Below, piece by piece: positions 25,848-34,122 of a DNA stretch of 64,000 nt. The position numbers and the translations under genes are program-made. The stretch lies in assembly GCA_964448135.1 (NCBI GenBank), contig CAYUVH010000051.1, positions 1 to 64,000 of the forward strand, in the 5' to 3' direction. The notes beneath the pieces are model-generated. The model saw nothing but the letters and a program-made list of their open reading frames with translations, did no database searches and was not told where the DNA came from. The stretch comes from CAYUVH01 sp964448135. Its GTDB lineage: Bacteria; Verrucomicrobiota; Verrucomicrobiia; Limisphaerales; UBA8199. How positions within the stretch are numbered: position 1 is the stretch's first letter; each line of letters opens with the position of its first letter.

Positions 25848-26065
25848 CCACCCCGGCCCTCTCCCTCCGCCTTCGCTATGGCGCGACAAGCCGGGGAGAG
25901 GGAGAAGTCGCCGTCCGCTCTTTGGAAAACACGGACCCAAAGATTGTCAGACCCACCAGCGAATACCTCGGCAGACAGCTTTTCCAAACTCCCCAACTAC
26001 CAATCCGTGGCCGGTAGCGACCCCCTCTCCCCGGGGGAAAGGGCCGGGGTGAGGGCGAGCCTTCC
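25848..26065. repeat. CACCCCGGCCCTCTCC repeat, left copy flanking DUF559 gene
   Basis: The block opens with CACCCCGGCCCTCTCCCTCC, passes through GATTGTCAGACCCACCAGCG and TTTCCAAACTCCC, and ends with CCCTCTCCCCGGGGGAAAGG then GCCGGGGTGAGGGCGAGCC. The two ends are inverted relative to each other. A homologous block in the same orientation lies at 26630..26825, and the DUF559 gene sits between them. Confidence 0.75.
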
Positions 26066-26108
26066 CTTCACCTGAATCGTTCCGACCGGCGATAAAGCGA
26101 GCCTCCAT

Positions 26109-26519
26109 TCAATTCTCCACTTCTCCGGTAATCGGCAAAGGCTTCATAGGCTGGGTATAATCCGGCAAGGCATGCGGTGCCCGGGCTTGCAACTCGCGGA
26201 ATATCGCATCTCGAATGGATTGCTTCTCCGGACGCAAACGAGAATTCCAGAAACGTAGTTCTTTAATACCCAGTGAGCCCAGAAAGCGCGTTCGTTCCTC
26301 ATCAAAGGCTCTCTGCGCCGGAAAACCATGTCCGCTCCCATCCAACTCGATTGAAAGTCTGGCCTCCTCGCAAAAGAAATCCAGGTAGTATTTCCCCACA
26401 GGATGCTCCCGCCGAAACTTGTAGGCGCAAAACTTTCGATCCCGCAGCCAGCTCCAGACAAGCTTCTGCGCCCAAGTCCTTTGTTTGCGCAAAGCCCGGG
26501 CTCGCGAGATATCCGCCAT
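26109..26519 (-). CDS. DUF559 domain endonuclease-like protein
   Basis: A protein of about 136 residues from the ATG at 26519; the frame is open to 26765, but that part is repeat DNA. The core matches DUF559, a small family with a Vsr/restriction-endonuclease-like fold. KFRREHPVGKYYLDFFC is followed by LSIELDGSGHGFPAQRAFDE, whose Asp/Glu/His residues are the expected active site, and by RFLGSLGIKELRFWNSRL. The N-terminus SRARALRKQRTWAQKLVW also fits. The biological role of the family is not established; nicking or repair of DNA is assumed. It is enclosed by two copies of one repeat, as DUF559 genes often are. Confidence 0.85.
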   Translation of the reverse strand: MADISRARALRKQRTWAQKLVWSWLRDRKFCAYKFRREHPVGKYYLDFFCEEARLSIELDGSGHGFPAQRAFDEERTRFLGSLGIKELRFWNSRLRPEKQSIRDAIFRELQARAPHALPDYTQPMKPLPITGEVEN

Positions 26520-26629
26520 TGGGCGAGGATGCCAAGCTTGGGGAAACTGGAAAAGGATGGAAAAGACGGCGGCGGTATTACCTATTTTCTCATCGCTGAA
26601 GTATTTCCACACGGCGATCACGCTCCCCT

Positions 26630-26825
26630 TCACCCCGGTCCTCTCCCAAGGGGAGGTGGCAATACCACCCGGTTTTTGAGAATGCGGAGCCGATCTGGAG
26701 ATTGTCCGACTATCAGCGAATGCCTTGGGCAGACGACATCTCCAAACTCTCAAATTAGTCGCCAATGGCCGCTAGCGACTCCCTCTCCCCGGGGGAGAGG
26801 GCTGGGGTGAGGGCGAGCCTTCCAA
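26630..26825. repeat. CACCCCGGCCCTCTCC repeat, right copy flanking DUF559 gene
   Basis: This copy has CACCCCGGTCCTCTCCCAAG, GATTGTCCGACTATCAGCG, ATCTCCAAACTC, GCCGCTAGCGACTCCCTCTC and finally GGGGTGAGGGCGAGCCTTCC. The order and spacing match 25848..26065. Confidence 0.75.
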
Positions 26826-26920
26826 CTCCTCCGCCTGGATTCAGTGCAGGTTTTCCCCAGTGTGGCGGATTTCAAGCTTTCGTGCCGTTATACAATAGGC
26901 AATGTCTGTCTTTTGACTAT

Positions 26921-27643
26921 ATGGCGGTTCGTTTGGACAAGATTGTTCCGTGGGGCCGGTCGCGCCGGGAGTATGAACTGATGTTCCAGCTCACGGAAGC
27001 CGACCTTTCCCGCGGCATCCTCGATTGCGGCGGCGGCCCGGCAAGTTTTACGGCGGAGGCGACGGCTGCGGGTGCCCGGGTGGTCGCGATAGATCCCATT
27101 TACGCATTTTCAGGTGCCGAGATTCGCGCACGGTTCGAAGCCATCACCGATTCCATGCTCGCCCAAATTCGCGCCACACCGGACGATTGGAGCTGGACCT
27201 TCCATCGCGACCCGGACGATTTGCTGGCCAATCGCCGCAAAGCGCTGGACCTTTTTCTGGCCGATTACGACCAAGGCCTCCGCGCAAAACGGTACCTTAT
27301 AGGTGAACTGCCCTCGCTCCCTTTCGAAAACAAGGCCTTCGGCCTCGCGCTCTCGTCGCATCTGCTTTTTCTCTACTCGGAGCATCTGAGCCTCGACTTT
27401 CACATCGCCGCCTTGCGCGAACTTTGCCGCGTCGCGAGCGAAGTGCGGGTCTTCCCACTGTTGACCCTCGCCCGCAAACCCTCGCCGCACCTGGATGCTG
27501 CGCGCGCCGCGCTTCAAGACGACGACTGGAGCAGTGAAATCGTGAAGGTGGATTACGGACTGCAAAAAGGCGGCAATGAAATGCTCAGAATCTTTAAAAC
27601 GAGCGAACCAACTCAACCTGGTCGCTCAGGTCAAAAGCTCTAG
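26921..27643 (+). CDS. Class I SAM-dependent methyltransferase-like protein
   Basis: The 240-residue product has a clear SAM-binding motif: ILDCGGGPASFTAEATAAGA, then VVAIDPIY as motif II with the acidic residue. Further on SLPFENKAFGLALSSHLLFL is the typical motif IV region and ALRELCRVASEVRVFPLL the following strand. The ATG at 26921 is the natural start; upstream the frame enters repeat DNA. The substrate is unknown and may be a small metabolite. It stands between two repeat pairs and has no operon partner. Confidence 0.82.
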   Translation: MAVRLDKIVPWGRSRREYELMFQLTEADLSRGILDCGGGPASFTAEATAAGARVVAIDPIYAFSGAEIRARFEAITDSMLAQIRATPDDWSWTFHRDPDDLLANRRKALDLFLADYDQGLRAKRYLIGELPSLPFENKAFGLALSSHLLFLYSEHLSLDFHIAALRELCRVASEVRVFPLLTLARKPSPHLDAARAALQDDDWSSEIVKVDYGLQKGGNEMLRIFKTSEPTQPGRSGQKL

Positions 27644-27733
27644 CCCAAACGCCCCCAAGAGGGCGAACCAGGCCGGCCTCGCGCAAAGCCCCGGCTAACG
27701 CGTCCACCACTCACACTCACCCACCTCCCGCAC

Positions 27734-27892
27734 GCACCCGTCCCAACGGTCCCAAAGGTCCCACAAGTCTCAATTGTCCCATCTGGCAGCCTCCGCAAAC
27801 CAGCTGCTCTTGCCCGACGCTTGCAGACACTCGCACGAGATTTTGAAACCCGGCATTCTCGGCAAGCTCAAGCCGCAGAGGCCTGAAAGCTG
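27734..27892 (+). repeat. ~158 bp direct repeat, left copy
   Basis: It contains GCACCCGTCCCAACGGTCCC, CATCTGGCAGCCTCCGCAAA, CCAGCTGCTCTTGCCCGACG and CTTGCAGACACTCGCACGAG. The copy at 30470..30627 has the same blocks in the same orientation with about nine bases in ten identical by eye. Together they bracket about 2.6 kb. Confidence 0.85.
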
Positions 27893-28419
27893 GGGCAGCG
27901 AGCCGGGTCAGCGACCGGCCAAAGCAAGGGCAGGGCAGCGGGGCCGAAAGGAGATAGGCGAGGAGTTAACCTCGGAAAACCCAAAAGCTGGCCCAAACGG
28001 AACAGAACCCATCGCATAAATGCTCAAGGCAGCGCGGCAGGTCTTTGGGGCAGGGTAGAAGGGTGCAAGGAAGGCAAATGACAATATCATTGACTGACTC
28101 ATTTAGAACCGACTCCTTTTCGATTTCATTCTAGAATGGAACCAACCTAACGCACTTTTGCTCTACGGATCGCACAAAACGTCTAGGAATAAACACTAGC
28201 AATATCTAATGGCAGTTTCGTAATTGATTTGACGGTATGCCTTATTTAATTTTTTCCAAACATAGTATGGAGATGGTGGACGATATCCTAGACGACGCGG
28301 AGGCTTGGACGGCGCCACCCATGGGCACAGATGACCAAATTCTCGGGAGGGGGACATGGTGTGTGCTTTTCCGTGTAAGCATTACACCCGCCAGGTGATG
28401 GAATTGAGAATTTAGGGAT
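27893..28419. other. AT-richer intergenic stretch, no gene seen
   Basis: From about 28070 the sequence becomes clearly AT-richer than the chromosome around it. No convincing open frame, RNA gene or terminator was recognised. It leads into the secreted-protein gene at 28420 and probably contains its promoter. Confidence 0.4.
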
Positions 28420-29853
28420 ATGAAGGTTTGCTTTGCTGTTCGTTTTGGCTGTACTCTCGGATCAAGTGTTTTAGTTCTGTTTTTCATCGCCGGGCTCTTT
28501 GCTTACGAAGCCACCACATTGCAGGTCGCCGCTCAAGAAACTGTCTTCACTTACCAAGGTCGTTTGCAGGATTCCCAAACACCCGCCCATGGCGTGTTCG
28601 ATTTCCGATTTGCCATCTACGATCAGGCGCTCGCCGGAAATCTCTTGGCGAGCCCGCTCACGAATTCCTCCACCGCGGTTGCTAACGGCCTCTTTGTAAC
28701 GAGTCTGGACTTTGGCTCGGGAGTGTTTAACGGCCAGCCTCGCTGGCTTGAAATTGGTGTGAGAACAAATGGCAGTGCCGCGGCCTATACCATTTTGGCG
28801 CCTCGCCAGTCGATAACCGCTGTTCCTTATGCGGTCCTCGCACAAACGGCCAGTAATTTGCTTGGGGTTATTTCTGCGGCGCAAGTTAGCGGCACCCTCA
28901 ACGTCAACCAGCTACCGGCAGCAGTTGTTACCAACTATTGCACAGCGGTGTCACTGTCGGGAACGTTTGCAGGCCGGAGTTCAACATTGGTTGTTACGCA
29001 GCTCACCGGGATGACTCTGACCTCAGATTCGGTCAGCGCGGGATCACTCACTTCTTCCAATGTGGCTCTTACTTTACCCAACAGCCAGTCGATAGCCACG
29101 GTTTCCCACAACCCGAACTACCCCCAAGGTAATGAAATGTGGATCCGGCTCGCGGCGGCGCCAACTAACAATTATAACGGCGTATACTCCGGAATAATGT
29201 GGGAAAATGGAGGCAGCTATCCCAAAGGAGCGGCAATGTACCTGAATTATGCTCACGGCCAAAGTAATGGATCGGCCCCAGAGCTCATAATTGCGTCATC
29301 CGGAAGAATTGCGATCGGTGCGGGTCAGTTGGCCGGCACTGACTCACGCTTCATTCAAATGGGTATTGGCAACAGCCAGATCGTATACATGCAACAGGAC
29401 GGACAGAGGGCGACGAACGATGCTGCGGTCGGAAACTCCATGCCGCTTCAACTGCGAGCATATTTTGTCACAAACGGAAATCAGTACGCGGTCGGCAGCG
29501 GGCTTCCCGGCGGATCGGAGGCCCAGCCATGTATTCTCTCGTTTGCTTCAAGCAATATCGGTGTCGGGGAAATACAGTTTTATGACTTCGTTGATGTGTC
29601 CGGGGGCAATGGGGCCAGAAATAACTTCACAAACAGTTCTCTTCGCGCGGCAATTGGAATTGGACCTCAAGCGACAAACGGGTATTTTCGCGTAAGAGGT
29701 TCCATTATCGCAGCCGGCCCCAATCCATATATTTTCGGTGACCTGAGCCGAGCAACAAACATTGCGGCGTCGAGCTTAGCCACAACCAATGCCCCAGCCG
29801 CTGGCAAGGCTCTCATGGTCAACCAGAATGGCCAGCTTTATTGGGGACCATAA
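28420..29853 (+). CDS. Secreted protein with N-terminal FTYQGRL-type domain
   Basis: The product is 477 residues. After a signal peptide (LVLFFIAGLFAYEATTLQVA) comes a module beginning VFTYQGRLQDSQTPAHGVFD and ending APRQSITAVPYAVLAQTASN. I recognise this module from many exported proteins of Verrucomicrobiota and Planctomycetota, where it heads long low-complexity surface proteins. The remainder is rich in Ser, Thr, Asn and Gly without known motifs, and the last residues ATNAPAAGKALMVNQNG suggest a structural surface protein. Base composition is lower in GC than flanking genes, and the gene lies between the two direct repeats, so acquisition is likely. Function unknown. Confidence 0.72.
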   Translation: MKVCFAVRFGCTLGSSVLVLFFIAGLFAYEATTLQVAAQETVFTYQGRLQDSQTPAHGVFDFRFAIYDQALAGNLLASPLTNSSTAVANGLFVTSLDFGSGVFNGQPRWLEIGVRTNGSAAAYTILAPRQSITAVPYAVLAQTASNLLGVISAAQVSGTLNVNQLPAAVVTNYCTAVSLSGTFAGRSSTLVVTQLTGMTLTSDSVSAGSLTSSNVALTLPNSQSIATVSHNPNYPQGNEMWIRLAAAPTNNYNGVYSGIMWENGGSYPKGAAMYLNYAHGQSNGSAPELIIASSGRIAIGAGQLAGTDSRFIQMGIGNSQIVYMQQDGQRATNDAAVGNSMPLQLRAYFVTNGNQYAVGSGLPGGSEAQPCILSFASSNIGVGEIQFYDFVDVSGGNGARNNFTNSSLRAAIGIGPQATNGYFRVRGSIIAAGPNPYIFGDLSRATNIAASSLATTNAPAAGKALMVNQNGQLYWGP

Positions 29854-29936
29854 ACCGTTTGTAAAAGCTTCCGATTAGTCCCTTTGAAGGTAGCCACCCG
29901 CCTGAATTCCTCCCCGTGCTCGACCGCCCGAATAGA

Positions 29937-30245
29937 CTACTGCTGCTGGGACAGAAGCAGCTTTGCTTCTTTGAGATCGATCTTTGCCTTGTGCCCGTGC
30001 TTTTTCAAGAGGTGTAGAAGGTTTCCACCGCTTAGCAGAGTCAGGGGTTTCCCTTTCGCGAACTCGTATGCATCTGGTCCATAGTCGGCAGTCGTTACCA
30101 AAATGCCTTTGGTGGCGCCTTCGTTCATGGCTGTTCCGTACAGGTCTCGCACGGCAGAAACGCCAACCGTGTTGGTGTAGCGCTTCGCCTGAATGACGAT
30201 TTTCCCGCCGCGGATGGCTGGCCACAGGCAGGACAGCTTGGAGCA
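29937..30245 (-). pseudogene. 3' remnant of an Mrr-type restriction endonuclease
   Basis: About 90 codons match the C-terminal part of an Mrr catalytic domain protein: KIVIQAKRYTNTVGVSAVRD, where the QAK triad residues are visible, then GATKGILVTTADYGPDAYEF and GGNLLHLLKKHG. The first half of the catalytic domain with its Gx(D/E)xG..D residues, and any DNA-binding N-terminus, are missing. Upstream the frame runs into repeat-like DNA up to 30614 without similarity. It therefore appears to be a 5'-truncated, inactive gene, cut near 30245, inside the segment bracketed by direct repeats. Confidence 0.75.
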
Positions 30246-30469
30246 ACCGCGCCTCGCGCGGTTGCTCGGTGCTAACGTGCAACTGTCATCCTGACTATTT
30301 ACACTTCTCTTTTCCCGCCAACCTGGCCCGCACCGCCGCCGCGGCCGCGGTATTTTCGGGTGAACTGGCGTTGAAGATGACGCTCCGATGGGTCGTTTCA
30401 AAAAAACGCGACGACCGACCTGGGAATCGCCATTTGACATCGGCTCGCCCCCACGAGCTTGGCTGCCGC

Positions 30470-30627
30470 GCACCCGTCCCAGCGGTCCCAAAGGTCCCAC
30501 ACGTCTCAATCGTCCCATCTGGCAGCCTCCGCAAACCAGCTGCTCTTGCCCGACGCTTGCAGACACTCGCACGAGATTTTGTAATCCCGAATTCTCTGCA
30601 AGCTCAATCCGCAAAGCCCAAAAGCTG
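30470..30627 (+). repeat. ~158 bp direct repeat, right copy
   Basis: Same blocks and orientation as 27734..27892, starting GCACCCGTCCCAGCGGTCCC and passing CTTGCAGACACTCGCACGAG. It ends about 90 bp before the nearest ATG of the sulfatase gene. Confidence 0.85.
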
Positions 30628-30716
30628 ACCTTTGGTTCATGATATTTTGTGCCTCAAGAAACACAAAATATGACGAGTAGGGGAACAGGAGGGAGGCATC
30701 CTTTAGGTGAGTTAAA

Positions 30717-32654
30717 ATGCAAACTGGAGTCGGATTCTGCGTCCCCTGGCACCGGGTGCTGGCAAAAGAGCCTCCGCAATACCGTTTACCGGTTTGCCGG
30801 AACCCGAAGGGGGACTGGGAGGCAAATCACGCGAAACCCATCATAAAGCACCTAGCCTGGAGGAAGTGTATCACCGGCCTGCTGTTGCTGGGTGCGATCG
30901 CCACGGCTGGCGCCGCGCCTTCCAGCGGCCTGGCCGGCGCCACAAAGGGCAAGCGGCCGAATATCGTCATCATCCTCGGCGACGATCTTGGCTATTCGGA
31001 CCTGGGCTGCTTCGGCAGCGAGATCAAAACGCCAAACCTCGATTCCCTCGCCAGAGCCGGGCTGCGCTGCACTCAGTTCTACACCTCCGCCAGTTGTTCC
31101 CCCACGCGCTCGATGCTCCTGAGCGGCGTGGACACCCACTTGAACGGCCTGGGCAACATGGACGAGTGGACCGCTCCAAACCAATGGGGCGTGGATGGCT
31201 ACGAAGGGTATCTGAACAATCGGGTGGCGACGCTGCCGCAACTGCTCAAGGAAGCGGGCTACCACACCTATATGGCCGGTAAATGGCATATGGGCAAGCA
31301 GCCCGACCAAATCCCCGCCGCGCGCGGTTTCGAGCGGGACTTCGCCCTGCTCGACGGCGCCGGCAGCTACTGGGACATGTGGAATTTCACCGCCGCCAAT
31401 CCGCAGTCCACCTTTACCGAGGATGGCCGCTACCTGAAGAAGCTCCCCAGGAATTACTACGCCACCAAAACCTACACCGACAAAGTCATCAGCTTCATCG
31501 AGGCGAATCGGAAGGACGGCCAGCCGTTCTTCGCTTACGTGGCCCACCAGGCCCCCCATGACCCCTATCATCTTCCGCGCGATTGGCGCACCCGCCACGT
31601 CGGCGCATACGACCAGGGGTGGGACGCGGTGCGCCAGGCACGGCTCGGGCGCGAGATTGAACTGGGACTCCTGCCCGCGGGCACTCAGTTGGCCGAGCGA
31701 ATGTGGTTCGTGCCGGACCCCATCCTCCTTGCGCCCGCCACCCGCGCGGTGCTGGGCAAGAAAATGGAACTTTATGCCGGCATGGTCGAAAACATGGATT
31801 TCCACGTTGGGCGGCTGATGGATTACTTGAAAAAGATCGGCGAGTACGACAACACCATCTTCATCGTGTTCGGCGACAACGGAGCGGAAGGGGCTGACCT
31901 GTTCAAACAGATCTCCGGAACGCCCGGCACGCGCGATTTTCTCTTCGCTGCGACCCAGTGGGCCGAAAACAACCCCAACGCCTGGGGTGACCCGCATTCC
32001 TGCGTCGGCTACGGGCCGATGTGGGCCCAGGTATCCATGACTCCCTTCAGCCAGTACAAAGGCAACCTGGCGGAGGGCGGGATTCGCAATGCCCTCATCG
32101 TCAGCGGCCCCATCGTCAAACGGCCGCCGGGGAGCATCAACCGGGGCATTCTGCACGTGGCCGACCTGATGCCCACGCTGCTCGAAGTAGCCGGCGCGAC
32201 TTATCCCCAGACCATCAACCACCAGCCGGCGGCACCGCTTTTGGGCAAGTCGTGGATCAAAATGCTCTCGGGCCAGGAGGAGTCTCCCCGTTCCGCGCAG
32301 GATTACGTGGCGTGGGAATTATTCGGCAATCGCGCCCTCCGCCAGGGCGATTGGAAGTTGCGCTGGCAATACAAACCGTATGGCACGGAGCAATGGGAGC
32401 TGTTCAACCTGGCCGAAGATTTGGGTGAACGCCACGATCTCGCCGCGGCGCAGCCCGGCAAAGTGAAGGCCCTGCTGGCGCTCTGGGACGATTACGTCCG
32501 CTCCAATGGGGTAATCCTGCCCAGCCGCGTCCTCTGGGAAGGTTCGGTGAAAAAACTGCCGGATCGGTATCCGGTGCAGGAAGGCTTTCCACCGCTTCTC
32601 TACAAGCGCCAGTTCATCCCCCCGACGAACTTGCTGGCCGACCCGAAGCCATGA
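30717..32654 (+). CDS. Secreted sulfatase (arylsulfatase family)
   Basis: A formylglycine-dependent sulfatase that removes sulfate esters, probably from polysaccharides in the periplasm. The core starts KRPNIVIILGDDLGYSDLGC, giving metal-binding Asp residues. The modification site is CSPTR (Cys about 127 from this start), and GKWHMGK and IVFGDNGAEGADLF supply further active-site residues. A good signal peptide (CITGLLLLGAIATAGAA) begins only around residue 50. No ATG precedes it closely; the codon at the expected place (30843) is ATA. The ATG at 30717 is given as the nearest standard start but is uncertain. An outer-membrane barrel gene follows after 18 bp. Confidence 0.88.
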   Translation: MQTGVGFCVPWHRVLAKEPPQYRLPVCRNPKGDWEANHAKPIIKHLAWRKCITGLLLLGAIATAGAAPSSGLAGATKGKRPNIVIILGDDLGYSDLGCFGSEIKTPNLDSLARAGLRCTQFYTSASCSPTRSMLLSGVDTHLNGLGNMDEWTAPNQWGVDGYEGYLNNRVATLPQLLKEAGYHTYMAGKWHMGKQPDQIPAARGFERDFALLDGAGSYWDMWNFTAANPQSTFTEDGRYLKKLPRNYYATKTYTDKVISFIEANRKDGQPFFAYVAHQAPHDPYHLPRDWRTRHVGAYDQGWDAVRQARLGREIELGLLPAGTQLAERMWFVPDPILLAPATRAVLGKKMELYAGMVENMDFHVGRLMDYLKKIGEYDNTIFIVFGDNGAEGADLFKQISGTPGTRDFLFAATQWAENNPNAWGDPHSCVGYGPMWAQVSMTPFSQYKGNLAEGGIRNALIVSGPIVKRPPGSINRGILHVADLMPTLLEVAGATYPQTINHQPAAPLLGKSWIKMLSGQEESPRSAQDYVAWELFGNRALRQGDWKLRWQYKPYGTEQWELFNLAEDLGERHDLAAAQPGKVKALLALWDDYVRSNGVILPSRVLWEGSVKKLPDRYPVQEGFPPLLYKRQFIPPTNLLADPKP

Positions 32655-32672
32655 CCTCACGCACCTACGATC

Positions 32673-33722
32673 ATGAAACCCATCCAGCCAACCGCCCCAT
32701 CTTTTCTCCCTGAAACAAACCTGCGGGGTGCCCGGCCACACCTGGCTTTGGCAGCGGCCGGGCGTCGCCTGGGGGCCACCCTGGCGGTGCTGGCGTGGCT
32801 TTGTCCCATGATCGCCCTGGCGCAGGTGCCGCCCCGTTTTTATTGGCAGACCCTCTCCGGGGCAAACGCCGTGCCGGTCATTTTCCAATCCCTGAGCGGT
32901 AACGCCAACCCCCTCGATCCAGCGTATCTCGTCTCCCCCGGCGGCAATGTTGACGCGAATGTGCTCACCGCGGGTTACGCGAGAGTCCTGCCCCTCTTCG
33001 ACCGCACGCTCACCCTCGCGATCCTGGAGCCGATGGGCCGGGTCTCCGGCACGACCAGTGTCGGCGGCCTGAACTACAACCAAAGCGCCAATGGGTTTGG
33101 CGACCCGATGGTGGAGGCGAGCTACAACGTCATCGGCCCCAAGGCGCTCCGGACCATTCCCGACCTGCTGCGTTACGAACCCAAGTTCTCGCTGAGCGTG
33201 GTCGTGGACCTCGCGTTTCCGATCGGCAATTATGACAGCAGCCAGCCATTGAACCTCGGCCAGAACCGCTGGTATGGCCGTTTGGGCGCGCCCATCGTCT
33301 GGCAGATTGGCCCGTGGGTGCCGGGCCGGCGCACCACCCTGGAAGCGCTTCCCTCCGTCTGGCTCTTCAGCGATAACAATGATTACGTCGGCCAGACGCT
33401 CAGCACCGATCCGATGTTCCAAATTGAAGTACATTTGACTCGTGACTTCACCGACAAATTTTGGGCGTCGCTCGACTGCACCTGGATGGCCGGGGGCACG
33501 TCGAGCATAAATGGATTAAGCGGCGAGGCCCTCAACAACGTGGGCGTGGGCTTCACCCTGGGTTACCAGATCACCGACAATCTTTCCCTGACTGCTGGCT
33601 ACATGGCCACGGTCAATGACAACAGCCCCTCCGATCTGCGGATGGATGGCTTCCGCATCTCCCTCACCTACGGCTGGCATAAAATTGTCGAGGGCCAGAA
33701 GCGGCTCAAAAGCGAGGATTGA
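32673..33722 (+). CDS. Outer-membrane beta-barrel protein (Phenol_MetA_deg-like)
   Basis: The product is 349 residues, with a long leader and signal peptide (ATLAVLAWLCPMIALA) and then many alternating amphipathic strands typical of a barrel. Examples are GFGDPMVEASYNVIGPKAL, FSLSVVVDLAFPIGNYDSS and GVGFTLGYQITDNLSLTAGY, and the final strand is MDGFRISLTYGWHK. These resemble the transporter family PF13557 (MetA pathway), whose members move small hydrophobic compounds or serve unknown roles. It follows the sulfatase by 18 bp and is likely co-transcribed, so a link to sulfated substrates is plausible but unproven. Confidence 0.8.
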   Translation: MKPIQPTAPSFLPETNLRGARPHLALAAAGRRLGATLAVLAWLCPMIALAQVPPRFYWQTLSGANAVPVIFQSLSGNANPLDPAYLVSPGGNVDANVLTAGYARVLPLFDRTLTLAILEPMGRVSGTTSVGGLNYNQSANGFGDPMVEASYNVIGPKALRTIPDLLRYEPKFSLSVVVDLAFPIGNYDSSQPLNLGQNRWYGRLGAPIVWQIGPWVPGRRTTLEALPSVWLFSDNNDYVGQTLSTDPMFQIEVHLTRDFTDKFWASLDCTWMAGGTSSINGLSGEALNNVGVGFTLGYQITDNLSLTAGYMATVNDNSPSDLRMDGFRISLTYGWHKIVEGQKRLKSED

Positions 33723-33884
33723 TCCCGCGCCGGAAGCCCCTCGGGTCCTGCCTGGTCACGTCACGACACATTTTTGCGCGCCTCCGAACTGCGCCCGGAA
33801 ACCTTTCCGTGCCGCCCCTCTGGCCTCCACTCCCGGTCATGTCCACTATCCCGAGCGAAATTCGCGGGCTCGCGGAATTGTTGC

Positions 33885-34001
33885 GGGTCCGTTACAGGTC
33901 TGGTTACGGGTGTGTTACGGGTCAAAAAACCTCATTTCGACCAATGTTTACAGGTCTTGTTACGGGTGTTACGGGTAAAACGTACCCTGGAAGGTATATC
34001 G
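33885..34001 (+). repeat. GGTACGGGT repeat element, copy 2
   Basis: Units GTTACAGGTCTGGTTACGGG and GTTACGGGT are separated by the spacer CATTTCGACCAATGTTTACA and end near GGAAGGTATAT. Order and spacer match 1774..1872. Confidence 0.75.
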
Positions 34002-34122
34002 GGTATGCCACTGGGGCCGGGTGATCTCTACCCCTTGATCAAAAACACGGAGATGCTCCCGATGTGTCCCTTCCGTTCGGTTTCCCCTTGACCATTTTTG
34101 CGGCGCGGGTTGCGATGGGGAA

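Noticed and set aside
26765..26920. N-terminal extension of the methyltransferase
   Set aside because: These codons lie in the CACCCCGG repeat and read as Pro/Gly-rich sequence; the ATG at 26921 gives a normal start.
30649..30846. 65-codon frame before the sulfatase
   Set aside because: No similarity or helix, weak start context and overlap with the sulfatase leader.
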